Source of the DNA: Sipunculus nudus
Lineage: Eukaryota; Annelida; Sipuncula; Golfingiida; Sipunculidae
Length of the DNA: 64,000 nt
Direction of reading: 5' to 3'
Assembly: GCA_026874595.1 (NCBI GenBank)
Contig: CM049307.1
Coordinates: 29,429,079 to 29,493,078, forward strand
Part shown: one piece after another, positions 1-13,865 of the stretch
Layout of the letters: each line of letters opens with the position of its first letter
Numbering within the stretch: the first letter of the stretch is position 1
Position numbers and translations under genes: made by a program
The notes under the pieces: generated by a model
The model's input: the letters and a program-made list of their open reading frames with translations, nothing else
Told to the model about the DNA's origin: nothing
Database searches by the model: none

Positions 1-35
<35 letters not shown>
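1..35. repeat. (TA)n microsatellite at window edge
   Basis: Alternating TA from the first base; it probably continues outside the window. Confidence 0.9.
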
Positions 36-40
<5 letters not shown>

Positions 41-3000
41 GTTAGTTTGATAAGAAAATTTATCGGGTGTTGTCTTTAATAATTAGATTTACTCAAAATA
101 TTTTTTTTCCATTTTTATCTATATATTTCAATATAACCAAATGAAACTTATTCACGTTACGCTTCCCCATAGGCCATGCATGCATGCATCCGGGCTCACA
201 AGTTATAACTTTGCATTGGTTTAAGCTCTTCTATGTAAGGAGTGAAGCGCTGTGTTTTATGATAAGCAAGGAAATTAATTCCTGTCGAGTGGGTGATTAT
301 ATATAACAGCAAAAATATGGGGATTACTTTATTGGCCGCATGGATCCATGCGTTAATTGATAGCAAATGAAATCTGAGAAATCTATATAGTTTAATTTAT
401 ATTATATATTCATATGTCGCTTCGTTATGTAACATATGAAAATGTGATATTCATGATGTGCATTTTAATCAACAATATGTCCGTTTTCAGAGTTGCCAAA
501 CCAGTTAAAAACAAAAAATAGTTAATACTTTAATGCCCAAAAATATTGTTCTTTTGAAGTTCGAGTAAACATGATAAATATTAAATATTAAAATGAAATT
601 TAATAAGCTATTTTGAATTAAAATGATTTGAATTACCGTGTTTATCCTCATTAGGATTTAGACGTATTTTACATTCTCATTTTTTATTTATTTAGGAAAG
701 AAATGCATTAAATTCAGAATTAAAACAGATTAAGAAATTAATTGGACATTACCAAGTATACATATAATGTCTTCAACATATCATTCATATGACTTCATCA
801 TATATTGTTCATACATTACAGTAGTATGAAATATTTTTTCGTGTATTTTAGTGGATTAGCGTATTATTCTATTAATAAAGCGACGCCTTGGGCCATAATA
901 TGACATCACAGGCCGCGGCATGCATGGTAATGTCTTTAGCTTACTTTGATATGCCGGTTTTATTTATTGTACCAACAGTCCTCAAGTATTATAAATTTCG
1001 GTTTCATTTAATGAAAACTTTACTTGTCCCCGGTTCGTATAGGCTTGAAATGTAAACCAGTAAGTGATGATTAGAAAGTAAATTGGCGTCTAATCAAGCA
1101 CGGGTGGATATATATATGACGCGGTGAGACGCCTTGTCGTGTGTTCAGGGAGTTTGTCGGTCTCGTGGCTTCACTAATCAAAGTATATTGGCGGTGTAAC
1201 TAGCCACCACTCCTGTGATATTATTTGATCAACCACAGAATGAGCCCCGTCTCTCGTAGCTCGTGAAATTGCTAATCGCTGCTAGCCGTAATAAGCAGAA
1301 ATTAATTGATGCGGTCCCCGCGCCACCTCACTACCGGCATCAGAATTATACAAATTAGAACCTCATAGTTTTCTCGTTTTAGTTGATTTACGGTAGCGAG
1401 CAGAACAGACCGAGGACTGGTACGAATAACGCTAACACGAACGAGCTTTAGCAGCAATATTATTGTTTCCAATCCAGCAGTTTTCTTGGAAATCATGGTG
1501 GAGGCAACAAGATTTGTGCCCTAATCGTTGAACCGTGCATATGTGAAGAGACGTACAAGAGGCGCAGGCCTATTTAACATAGGCGTTTACAACGCTCAGC
1601 ACCGGGGTGTTAGGCCGCGAAGGCGGATAAAATTGGTCGCCGGAAAATCGGAAGCAGCCAGAACAGACCAGTGGTGGCTGGGGCCCACGTGTGATGGATA
1701 ACTATTATTTTTATGCCCAATAATAAAATACATCACTTTGACAGGCCAATTTTGCTGATATTTTCTGCTGAGATATTTGATGGGGAGGGCCTCCCTTGGG
1801 GCTGCTAGTCGCTGTTTCATATGGCTTTGCTCTGGCTCAGGAGCTAGGCCGTAACATCCATCACACGCAATGGCCGGGGACGCTCGGGGTCCCTGAAATA
1901 TGCTCATTGCCAATTGGTTTCATTCCTGTAAATCTTAGATTGTTGCGGTCATATACAAATCAACAAAATAGCGTCTGTCTGATGTATGATCCCCCTGGGT
2001 AGGGCTAGAAGTCTGTTCTTGCCTCGCTCCAGGACTGTCGCAGTATTTGGCGAGCACGGCCCTTTCCAGTGCGTCAGCATGCCAACTAATAACACTAGAT
2101 TTCTGTCGCAGGGTCACATGCTGAGCGGACGCAGGGCTGCACAGGCCATGAGCAGCCTGTGAAAACATCATCATTGATAACAGAACACTGCATGCATTCC
2201 CGTGTGGGGACATCATAATAATTATGTGTGGGGAAAACATGATTCATCGTCTAACGTTAACACCTCATTTGCAAATATTTAAAATTAACAGAGGTACACT
2301 AATGCTAAATTCATAATTAAAAAATGGAAATCATCAAATTTATAAAAATATTTATAACGTAAATTATTAACATTATTTATAAATGTGTATATACATACAT
2401 ATCTATTTGCCTTAGAGAATAAGGATTTAATAATTTAAATTAATGTTTATCTATTTAAATGTTCCTATTTTTCAGTTATTGTGCTGCATAAACTGCACCC
2501 CTAGGTTATTTTTAGTTATCATTGTTTTTCAGTTAGAGCATGCTCTTCAAATAATTTATCTCGTATATTTCCACCAGGATGTAAAATTCACGACCATAAA
2601 TCAAATATTTATGAACTAGGTGAAACATGAATGGTTGAACACTCGAAGCAACCTCTGAGGTTACGAGATCAGTGGGTTTATATATGGGATTTTAAATATA
2701 CGCGGTCGCTTTTACCAGTATTCAAATGATTTATCATCATAAGCCTCGATTATTATAAATTACAAGTACATAGGAACCACTGACTAAAAAAGGAAAAACT
2801 TGTGTTATATAAATATTATATAATTATAAACAGAGTATAAATGTAATTTAAGAAAAAGATGTCACTTCTGACCTTAGATTTGAAATTTCATCTGTATTCC
2901 CTCGATGTGAAAATCTATATTTAAATTTTCAGATATGATTAATTGAGTGGTGCAGGTCATTTGTCATTGTATCCATGGCAATAAACAATATCTCCGCGGG

Positions 3001-3764
3001 TCAGACCTAAGACGTCTCTGCGGGCGCGGACACCGGCCCTCACGGAATACGTTACAAAAAATACAAGGTCTTTATGGATGCTCCCAACTCGTTCCCACTC
3101 AGAAATGTATTTTATAAAGTTTATTGTTTTACGTCACGAAAGTGAAACTGAAATATCGCCTTGTGAGGAGACTGACAGATTCTTGGACTTTATAATATAT
3201 GTTTGTGTTTATATGTCTTGGATGTGTACGGGTGGACATTTATATTAATAAAAGAGAAAATAAATTTCAATATAAATATCATGATATCGCCCAATTAATG
3301 TTTGAAATAATTAATTTGAATATATTTACTTAAACAAATATCTGGAAGAAAATGTTTGAAAAAATTTTGTTGATAAATAAACTTTGAGCAAAATAGAGTC
3401 CAAGTCTCAAAAGATTCTCAAAAGTAACGATTATACAATTAAATAAAATCCTCACACATAATCTATGTCCGTGAAAGAAAGGAATGCGAAAAAGACCTTA
3501 TATTTGAATATTAAGAGACATTGCACCATATATATATAAATAAAACAAATATTTTATGCACTTCTGATATACTGCATAGCCTGTTACTATTTATATAGAT
3601 CCCGCATGGAAATGTCAGCATACATGATATGATATTATCATATAGGTAAAAATAGGTAAAAAAATATTATATATTCAGTGAATGGTTACTTTAACCATTA
3701 TGCTTTCTTCTTTAATTTAATACTCAAGGAGATGAATAATAATTCAGTGAAAGCAAGGGATGTC

Positions 3765-3797
<33 letters not shown>

Positions 3798-3926
3798 AAG
3801 AGAGATAGAGTTCATGTGTGCTTGAGAGAATGAAAACATGCCCTCAATAAATCGCTATTCATTCGCTTCAAACCTTGTCATGGGGAAAAAAAATCCAATT
3901 ATACATACACACGATATATATATAAC

Positions 3927-3977
<51 letters not shown>

Positions 3978-4719
3978 TTCTTTATCGCCTTAATTATCCG
4001 TGGCCTATACATCTTCATACGTTATTATAGCTGTATATAATGTGCTCCTTGACGGAGAATAGATCATCAATAACCAGAATCAATGGCTCCCCTTCGCTTC
4101 CTGCATAAATCCAATCAACAAGCCGTCAGATTTTTTGCAAGATTCCGTAACCAGGATAATTAATCTATTATCATTATTTAATATAATGGTCTGAGAAGGG
4201 GCTGATTATTATGCCGGTATGTCCGTTGAAGTCGGTTGTCATAAAATAAGATAGAGTTATGAACGGATGTTAAGAATTATATCTCTTCACAGAAATACAA
4301 ACACAACAGTGATAATTAGATATATGTTCAACAAATGCTTCTTCTTCTTCTATATGTATACAATGCACAATTCAGTGATTTGTTGGTTTATCAACCGTTC
4401 TCCATTCTATAACATGACCCTGACCATAGCATGCAGAGATACTCCAGCGTGGATGACCTAAGGCACATGCCTATATATAGGTGGGATCTGAAGTAAATGT
4501 GTTTTAAGTTTACCGTTCAAGTTGTGAGACTGCATGCATGGTGTATACGTCAAAGAAGTACAGAGCTTCTATATTGATCGAACACGGGCAGTGTTACAAA
4601 GGATAAATAAAGGTAAACCATGAGATAAACGAGTCAAAGTATATCTATGACTCTATCGTTATATATAAGAAATGGACACATTGTAAAATAAAAATAATTA
4701 ACCTGGCTATATCAAAAAG
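36..4719. other. 3' flank, AT-rich with two GC-richer islets
   Basis: Islets at about 1.04-1.33 and 1.56-2.24 kb are unique and GC-richer, with short open frames on both strands but no recognised domain. A (GT)n-(GA)n stretch lies at 3762-3810 and (TA)n at 3930-3974. No gene was recognised. Confidence 0.5.
3930..3974. repeat. (TA)n microsatellite
   Basis: About 45 bp of alternating TA in the 3' flank. Confidence 0.95.
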
Positions 4720-5470
4720 ATAGATGCGCAAAAAACAACAAAACGATAAAAGAGGAAATCACAGAAATGTTTGAACGAAGTGACAAAGGAAAAAAGGACG
4801 ATATTCTAACAAAGGGAACTTACATCCATGATGCAAGAGCGAATAATGCCCAAGAATGGAAGAAAATCAAAATATAGGGAGAATGTAGGAGAATTCAAAG
4901 GACAAATGACAGCAAGAGAATAAACAAAAATGATTGTACGGATGATGGAAATTGACAGGAGATTTAAAAGGATCGAAAAGGTATAAGAGATTTTAAAGTG
5001 AGTGTGAGAACATATATGAGAGATTTGACAGGACGCAGTGTACAATAATTAAACATATATTTATATATATGATATATGAGATGTAAAAGGGCGTCGTGTA
5101 AAAGAATGAAATATCAATAAGAGTTTTAAAGAAAGATATATAGAGTAAAGTATATACGAGATAATGGAAATTACATTATAGGAGTTAAAGGGGTGAAATT
5201 ACTGAAGAAACAAGGGTTACATATAAAGAAAAAGCATGAGAGGTAAAGGGGTATATACAAAGAGTTGCAGGGGAAAAGAGGTAAATGACAGGGTTGAGGA
5301 CGACTGGAATTAGAAAGAGACTCCATTGTTTGTGAGGAAGGAACAAGTGAAACTATACAAAGGAAATGGCGTAAAAGAAGAGAATGGTATAAATAGTCAA
5401 AGGGGGTATACAAACAAGTGACCCATGGGTCATGACGCTCAGCTGACTTGGAAGAGATCTGCAAAAGGAA
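4720..5470. repeat. Purine-rich degenerate repeat left of the satellite
   Basis: The plus strand is purine-biased, with recurring diverged words such as gagttaaaggggtgaaat and gaggtaaaggggtat at roughly 40-bp intervals. A similar purine-rich tract (8270-8470) lies right of the satellite, so the 340-bp array may sit inside an older purine-rich block. Confidence 0.5.
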
Positions 5471-5554
5471 ATTTTATCATCTGAATGGTAGTATATAACC
5501 ATTCAACTGAAGCATCAAACAGATAAACCAACAGGCTGAGATTGTGTCTGTATT

Positions 5555-8262
5555 AATATATCTCAAAAATAGAGAAAAAATGCGTAAACTTTAAAAAAAA
5601 TATAGGTGGCTCCACCAGTCTGCAGAAACTAATAAAAAAACTTAATGGTCAATATCCATGCAAAGAAGCATGGTGGTCTCTGGATTAGTTGTTCAGATAC
5701 TTCAGCTTTTGTATCAAATTTTCCATTATTCTGGGGGATACTTTTGAGTCCTATAGCTTGAAGGATATGGGTAACAGAAACCTAATTTCAGGTTTCCACA
5801 GACACTTTTCATGGGGCTCCTTGCATGACAAGAATGAAGATTCTAGGTCCAGTTGTTACAATTTGTACCCTGTTGACAGATAACCACATCTTTAAAGGTC
5901 TCAAAAATAGAGAAAAGTATTCGAAAAAATTTGAAAAAAAATAGAGGTGGCACACCCAGTCTGCTAAAACCGATGGAACATGTCATGATCAATATGTATG
6001 CCCAAACTCATGAGCACCAGTATTGTAGTTATTGAGATACTGGAGTTTTTGTATCAAATTTTTCATTATTCTGGGGGGTATTTTGGAGCCATACAGCTTA
6101 ATGGATATGGGTAACAGAGACCTAATTTCAGGTTTCCATGGAGATTTTTCATGGGTCTCCCTGTGTGTAAAGAATGAAGATTCTAGGTCCAGTTGTTACG
6201 ATTTGTGCCATGTTTACAGATGTTCATATCTTTAAAGGTCTCAAAAATAGAGAAATATTTCGAAAAAAAAGCCCGGAAAAATATATGTGGTGCCACCAGG
6301 CTGCAGAAACTGATGAAACACTCCATGATCAATATCCATACAAACAATTATGGTGATCTCTGCATTAGATGTTCAGATACTTCAGCTTTTGTATCAAATT
6401 TTCCATTATTCTTAGCTGTATTTTGGAGTGCCACAGCTCAAAGGATATGGGTAACAGAGACCTAATTTCAGGTTTCCATGGAGACTTTTCATTGGTCTCT
6501 CAGAATTTCAAGAATGAAGATTCTAGGTCCAGTCTTTACGATTTGTGCCCTGTTAACAGATGTTCACATTTTTAAAGGTCTCAAAAATAAGGAAAACAAT
6601 TAGTAAAAAATAAAAAAATACAGGTGGCGCCACCAGTCTGCAGAAACTGATGAAACATCTCATGATCAATATGTATGCCAAAAATCATGACCATCAGTGA
6701 TGTAGTTAATGAGATATTTAAGTTTTTGTATGAAATTTTTGACTATTCTGGGGGGGGGGGGTAATTTGGGGCCCCATAGCTCAAAGGATATGGGTAACAG
6801 AGACCTATCTTCTTGTTTCCATGGAGACTTTTCATAGGTCTCTCAGAATGTCAAGAATGAAGATTCTAGGTCCAGTCTTGACAATTTGTGCCCTGTAAAC
6901 AGATGTTCACATTTTAAAGGTCTCAAAAATAGAGAAAACAATTAGTAAAAAATAAAAAATACAGGTGGCGCCACCAGTCTGCAGAAACTGATGAAACATC
7001 TCATGATCAATATGTATGCCAAAAATCATGACCATCAGTAATGTAGTTAATGAGATATTTAAGTTTTTGTATGAAATTTTTGACTATTCTGGGGGGGGGG
7101 GGGTAATTTGGGGCCCCATAGCTCAAAGGATATGGGTAACAGAGACCTATCTTCTTGTTTCCATGGAGACTTTTCATAGGTCTCTCAGAATGTCAAGAAT
7201 GAAGATTCTAGGTCCAGTCTTGACAATTTGTGCCCTGTTAACAGATGTTCACATTTTAAAGGTCTCAAAAATAGAGAAAACAATTTGTAAAAAATAAAAA
7301 AATACAGGTGGCGCCACCAGTCTGCAGAAACTAATGAAACATCTCATGATCAATATGTATGCCAAAAATCATGACCATCAGTGATGTAGTTAATGAGATA
7401 TTGAAGTTTTTTTTTATAAAATTTTTCACTATTCTGGGGGGTACTTTGGGGCCCCATAGCTCGAAGGATATGGGTAACAGAGACCTAATTTCTAGTTTCC
7501 ATGGAGACTTTTCATAAGTCTCTCAGAATGTCAAGAATGAAGATTCTGGGACCAGTCTTTACGATTTGTGCCCTGTTAATAGATGTTCACATTTTTATAG
7601 GTCTCAAAAATAGAGATAATAATTCGTAAAAAATAAAAAAAAAAAAAAACCTGTGACGCCACCAGTCTGCAAGAACTGATGGAACATCTCATGATTAATA
7701 TGTATGCCAAAAATCATGACCATCAGTGATGTAGTTAATGAGATATTGAAGTTTTTTAAATGAAATTTTTACTGTTCTGGGGGGTACTTTGGGGCCCTAT
7801 AGCTCAAAGGATATGGGTAACAGAGACCTAATTTCTGGTTACAATGGAGACTTTTTATAGGTCTCTCAGAATGTCAAAAATGAAGATTCTAGGTCCAGTC
7901 TTGACAATTTGTGCCCTGTTAACAGATGTTCACATTTTTAAAGGTCTCAAAAATAGAGAAAAAAATTCGTAAAAAATAAAAAAATACAGGTGGCGCCACC
8001 AGTCTGCAGGAACTGATGGAACATCTCATGATCAATGTGTATGCCAAAAATCATGACCATCAGTGATGTAGTTAATGAGTTATTGAAGTTTTTGTATGAA
8101 ATTTTTTACTGTTCTGGGGGGTACTTTGGGGCCCCATAGCTCGAAGGATATGGGTAACAGAGACCTAATTCCAGGTTTCCAAGGAAATTTTTCATGGACC
8201 TCTTTGGATGTAAAGTAAGAAGATTCCAGGTCCAGTGGTTACAATTTGTGCCTTGTTAACGG
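5555..8262. repeat. 340-bp satellite array, about eight copies
   Basis: The landmark tctcaaaaatagaga recurs near 5561, 5900, 6240, 6580, 6920, 7262, 7602 and 7944, giving a unit of 339-342 bp. Each unit carries a variant of ggtggcgccaccag, a poly-G run after tattct, and catggagacttttcat. The central copies (6.6-7.3 kb) are nearly identical while the outer ones are more diverged, as expected from unequal exchange. Similar 60-90 codon open frames in each unit are repeat by-products. Confidence 0.95.
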
Positions 8263-8470
8263 ACAGTCAGCCGAGCTAAAAAGGAGCAAGAGGTTTAACA
8301 TGGAACAAAGCACATTAGAATGAAAACAATAATTAAAATATTTGAAAGGGACTGGTGTGTGGAATAATGAAACTGCAAGGAAAAGAGCCATGAACGAAAG
8401 AATGGAAAAGGCTGGATAGTCGATAAAGACAAAGATGTAAAGACGGCACAAGAACAATTGCATCATTGTG
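8263..8470. repeat. Purine-rich tract right of the satellite
   Basis: About 200 bp of A/G-biased sequence (for example aaactgcaaggaaaagagcc) resembling the tract at 4720-5470. Confidence 0.4.
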
Positions 8471-9689
8471 TTTTAATACCAGTTCCTCTATAATGATTTA
8501 AAAAAATCAAAGTTTGCCACAACTATAAGATAAAATGAACAAACATATATACAAGAATCGAGTTGGCTCATACATCAAATAATTATCTAGATTAAATTTA
8601 TAAATGTGATCAGTACTTTTTATACCTGAAGGCCTACAGGATTAATTTCAATTAAATTCTAGCAACTCTCTTTTAGATATCTTATACATATTCACAGACC
8701 GACAAACAGATATACGCACAAGCCGAAGCAAACATAAAGGGATTCAAAGGGTGTAGGTGCATGATAATAAAGTAAAATATAGGTTGAAATAAACGTACAC
8801 TTTGCAAAGAACCATATACCCTAACTGAACTTTGTTTATTTATTTATTGAAGCCAGAAAAACCAAAGGCATGGGAAGATTGGAAATATGAATTGTAGCCC
8901 TTAAATTCAGTTTCGAAAGTCGCTGAATAATAGTGCATGTTGCATGTCTAAACATCTGTCTATAGCAAACTGAATGGATGAGTAAAAACCGATGAAATAT
9001 ATCCGAATGACAATTAGAATCAAAATAAAAAAGCAATAGAATATTTTCCTAATTTTATGTCTGCCTACACAAGTCTTTAAAGGTCTTGTTTAGAATCAAG
9101 ATCAAAATTGTTGTTTATGTTGAAGAACTCTTCTTAATTTAGCGGATAAATTCCGGATTATATCTAAGCATGTATATATACCTTTAGTCTAAACATGAAA
9201 TGTTTACACTATAACGATCTGCAACAAGTACAATATCCTAAAGAAAAAACTAAAAATTCTGATAAAATCTTGGATTTATTTTCAACAATTTTTGATATCT
9301 CAATTTTGTATTAAAGTGTTAGATTGAAAATATAAAATGTACATCATAAACTTTGTATAGTATAACATGCGAACAATGGTGAAATACGTATTGTGAATAA
9401 TATGCATTTCTTACAGAAGAGTTTGTTGCCAATTTTTTTTAGATTTAAAGAGATTTGAATTTTTGTTGAACATTTGAGTCAGGGACTGGACTTTGTCTGG
9501 AAATTTAAGCATTATCCATGCATAGAACCTCAGTTCAAGTACGTCCTAGATTAAATTTATTATTATTATATATGCTGGAATTTAAAGGTCGCCATATATT
9601 GATTTGTTCTGCATGGGGTCTATAATAAATTAAAATGTCATTCTGATTTTCCCTTCCGATTAATTATTACTTCATATGCGCAGTTATCT
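8471..9689. other. AT-rich flank, nothing recognised
   Basis: Unique AT-rich sequence; short open frames have no recognisable motif. Confidence 0.5.
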
Positions 9690-10040
9690 TAGAGATCCAA
9701 TAAAAACATTTTACAAACTTTTATTGAAATCATAGAAATCCAATAAAAACACATCATAGAAAACTTTGAATTTAGGAGATCCAGTGAAATACGTCATAGA
9801 AACTTGAGTAATAGGTGATCCAAGAAAAACTTAAATCATAAAAATGTTGGAGTGTATGAAATCCAATGAATACACAACAGAAAACTTGCAATGCGCGAGA
9901 TCCAATGAAACAACATCATAGAAAACTTGGAAAATAGGTGATCAAATGAAAACATATAATAAAAAAACAAGAAATGTATAGGAAATCCAATGAAAACACA
10001 TCATAGAAAATTTGGAATGTAATAGATCCATTAAAACCTA
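9690..10040. repeat. Minisatellite, about 42-bp unit
   Basis: Around nine diverged copies of a unit of the pattern gatccaatgaaaacacatca then tagaaaacttggaa. Copy starts are near 9692, 9737, 9778, 9825, 9870, 9899, 9942, 9985 and 10024. Confidence 0.85.
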
Positions 10041-10799
10041 TCACATATATCCCTATATTCATCCCTATATATGTATACATGCATGAATTTGTGTGTTTTT
10101 TTCGTTGAAGTTTGTTTACCTATGTTTATTGTCATAGTATATTAAATGTCCCTGTATAGTAATCCAGCAAGAGGTTGGTCCATTCTTCTCAATATTTCAT
10201 TATTTATCTTCAATATGCATCCATTAACAGGGTGTATCATCAGTTGGTTATAATACAACGTCTTCACAAGGAATAACAATTCCTATATCCCATCGCCCTG
10301 GCCATAACTACAAATACTTATTTCATGCTTTGTTTATACATAAGTTTAACATTTCCTGAGATGCTATATATTGCTTAAAGAATTATACGAATAAACCAGT
10401 GTTATCCTGATAATAGGAATTTGTAATCTGAGTAAAAGTGAAAAATGAATGTACGATGTTCTCCAGTGTAGACGTCTGTGGGCGTCTTGTGAAAATAAAA
10501 TAATTCTGCAGGTATAAAGTATATAATAGCAAGATGGTGAGTGGGTAGGTGGGAGTGCTATACATCAGTTAAAGTTATCGAAATGCAATAACAAAGCTTC
10601 CATTTCCACGGTTCATATCTCAGTAGTCTATACTTTTTATTTATAATAATTACTTAATATATACAAAATGACTTTCTTTAACATCTAGTTACCAGACAAA
10701 AATATATATTAGAAAGGCGATCATTATAGGAAATGTAGTAAACAATTGTTACAACATCACATACAAAACACTTACGGTGAACTAATTATTTTGCTGAGT
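10041..10799. other. AT-rich flank, nothing recognised
   Basis: Unique AT-rich sequence without recognisable genes or repeats. Confidence 0.5.
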
Positions 10800-11399
10800 G
10801 TATAAGTCGTCCGGATGCAACTTCGCCCGGTCGAAGCAATATATTGACGCCAGGTCACCGGGGCCAATTGTCACCAAGGGACGATAACATGCCCACAAGG
10901 ACGAAATTCCTCCATTAGCTGTGATTGGCTGTTCAGAAATAACCTGTCTCGGTATTATTTAAAACGCCTCCGTGTTTGATTATCCAGTTATTAGCTGTTA
11001 CACTGCAATGAAGAACCAAATTAAATACCATCAAGCTGACAGTTTATGTGAAACCTTTAAGGGCAGTTTGTGGTCCTAGCTGAAGCGAGATAACGCCGAG
11101 GCGCTAGTTTTCCTACCTGTAAATAACTCGCACCAAATCTGCCGGACTTAAGGAAACAACACTTGTATATGTCTGCTTTTTTTCGTTTTCTTCTTTAAAA
11201 CTTTACAAAGTTAAGAAAGTAAACAGTAAATAAGAATCATGGAAAGCCATTCAAAAAGAGAAAAACACGGGAAAAGACAATTGTCGCCAGATGGCCCCAT
11301 CTGTTGAACAATGACGTTTTGCCTTATTTTGGGCCTAATAACCAAATAAAAGAATGAGCTGGCAACCTTCCGTTGTTGAGGATACGCCTATATGTATAA
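10800..11399. other. Unique GC-richer island in 3' flank
   Basis: About 10.80-11.18 kb is unique and GC-richer, with gattggctg (CCAAT box on the minus strand). The rest is ordinary. A distal regulatory element is possible; no coding evidence is seen. Confidence 0.3.
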
Positions 11400-12080
11400 G
11401 ACAGGCTTCCACAATAGAAGGATCCAGAATCTTCCCGAGGAATTAGAATTCATATCCATTCCGGGAAAGTTGAGTATCAAGAGATGTTATGAAATGATTC
11501 ATGTTCTTCCCGGGAAAAAATACGATTCTCATTCTTCCCGGGATAAATAAGAATTTCAGTCTCTCCCGAGAGGATTGAGAATTCATATTTTACCCCGGAG
11601 AGACTTTTTAAAAACAAGAAACGTTCTTTCACATATATTGAACGTTGGTTAAGAAAATAAAGATACACACACATCACATTATGTTAATAAAATAGGAATC
11701 ATTCTGCAAGTTTGGAGAAGTATCAGTATCAAGTTCTTTTTTTTTTATTCTTTCACTTTGGTGCCATCATTTTAATAATGGCAAACATAGGTTCTTGCTA
11801 CCGAATAAAAATAAAATTACACTCCATCTAAAAGCTAAAAAATTGTTACAACTGTTGCACAAACAATCTTATGATGCATGCGCTGTTTATATGTTTTAAT
11901 TCTTATTTACTAACCTTCCTTTAACGATAAAGGATATCAATTTTCAATTAATTAAGTTCTTGGAAAAATTATTTTTCATTTCCTCAGGGAAAAAATGAGC
12001 ATCAAGCGATATTATGAATTTGTTCCTTTTAGCAAGGGAAGAATAGGAAATCTTATTCTTCCCTGTAAGATACTGAATCT
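11400..12080. repeat. Dispersed TTCCCGGGAA-type repeats
   Basis: Several variants of ttcccgggaa occur at about 11.43-11.60 kb, separated by words such as agaattcat. A diverged copy of the same block (tgagcatcaagcgatattat against tgagtatcaagagatgttat) recurs at about 11.99-12.08 kb, where the palindrome has decayed. This is an old local duplication. Confidence 0.6.
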
Positions 12081-13270
12081 TCCAAGATTTTCATTTTCTC
12101 TTCGTAAGACATACCCGATCTTTGAGGTAAAGTATTTGTCTTTAGGTTTGCGGTACATGTATTTAGTTTAATCAAATTTATCTTAAATAAATTGTTACTT
12201 TAAGTATGAAAACATATCATAATTTCATTTATGTTAATAATTGTTTTATGAGCTTTATTTAATCCCTATGAGCTTTTTATTTAAAATTCAATAAAGTTCA
12301 CTTTTAAAGAAGTAAAACAAGAAGCCATTCATGGTCAGATTTATAATAAATATTCACATAACAATAAGACTTATATAGAGACTGTATATATATAGTTGCA
12401 GAACTTTAAAAATTATTCCCCGGCCAAAGGAGCATCACCGTTCTATGTCTTTTGTAATCACTTCATCCTGCACCAATTTAGTATTCTTGTTCTCCGTAAA
12501 GATTATATTTTATGGACATTCTGTTTAGAATTTCGCAATGACGTAAAGTATGTGCTTTAAATAACTTGGCTGTATACTTCATTTGTCAGACTGATCAAAC
12601 GTGGCAAATATCTCATTAATAAACAGGAACTGCAAGGACATGGACTTGGAACACATGACCTTAAGCACTGTTATAAATAATTGATGTTCTCCTTTACCAA
12701 CCTGATTGTTCATATATATTTTTATATATTTAAAATATTTCCATATACAGAAGAAAGAGATTCGTCCATATAAATATGACTTTTACATCGTTTAGCATTC
12801 ACTCTTATTTCACTGTCACAGAATGTAATAAAAGTTTCATGAATATTCAAAAAAATATGTCCTGCTTATGAATCCTTTATAATAAATTTATATATCATGC
12901 AAGTTTATCCTCTGTATATAAATATACGTCTACATTCTCCATCCACGTCTATGTTTCCTATAATATAATAATATTCCAACAAACTGATATTTTTTTATGA
13001 AAGTGCATGGTGTCTCCTTTGTAATAGAGGTTAAATTTTCTTCAGTCTTATTATATATGGATAACACTGTTAATATTAATTTTTAAGTATATTTAGAAAA
13101 TACTGGATGTGTTTTAAAGCTAATGTCTCTTCCGTTCCTTCATGCATGACCGCAAGTTGTTCTTTCATATTTCTTGTAATATTGTCAGTGGCTTATATAT
13201 TGTATGAAGAAGGTCATGTATGAAGGTCAATGGTAAATGTAATCAGTACCTGGGAAAAGTGTTTAATTCA
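12081..13270. other. AT-rich flank, nothing recognised
   Basis: Unique AT-rich sequence without long open frames, tandem repeats or promoter-like features. Confidence 0.5.
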
Positions 13271-13865
13271 TCAGAATAGTCCCAAATTGAATAAACACCA
13301 AGCACCCTGCAAGACATTTACTTTTAACCGCAACTTAATACAATTTTGCACTGCGTGTAATAAAGAAACATGCAGAAGCGAGCGAGAGAGAGAGATAGAG
13401 AGAGAGAGAAAGAAAGAAAGAAAGAGAGAAAGAAAGAGAGTGCTAGAGAGCATGTGTGTATATGTTTTTAAGTATACACAACGTACTGTATATAAGAGTT
13501 CTTATATAAGTGGCGAATATAACGGTGTTCCTAAGGGATACCTTCTAATGTTGCTCACTATACCGAATAGTCAGAATAGTCCCAAATTGAATAAACACCA
13601 AGCACCCTGCAAGACATTTACTTTTAACCGCAACTTAATACAATTTTGCACTGCGTGTAATAAAGAAACATGCAGAAGCGAGCGAGAGAGAGAGATAGAG
13701 AGAGAGAGAAAGAAAGAAAGAAAGAGAGAAAGAAAGAGAGTGCTAGAGAGCATGTGTGTATATGTTTTTAAGTATACACAACGTACTGTATATAAGAGTT
13801 CTTATATAAGTGGCGAATATAACGGTGTTCCTAAGGGATACCTTCTAATGTTGCTCACTATACCG
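13271..13865. repeat. Perfect 300-bp tandem duplication
   Basis: 13271-13565 and 13571-13865 are identical over 295 bp with a 300-bp period. Each copy holds a (GA)n/(GAAA)n tract of about 60 bp. Because 300 is divisible by three, one plus-strand frame stays open through both copies for 217 codons, which is not evidence of coding. It is either a very recent duplication or an assembly artefact. Confidence 0.95.

Noticed and set aside
1596-2240. Open frames of about 100 codons in the GC-richer 3' islet
   Set aside because: No recognised domain, and overlapping frames on both strands suggest composition effects.
5689-7297. Repeated 60-93 codon open frames with similar peptides
   Set aside because: They come from the same part of the 340-bp satellite unit; frames break between units, so they are repeat by-products.
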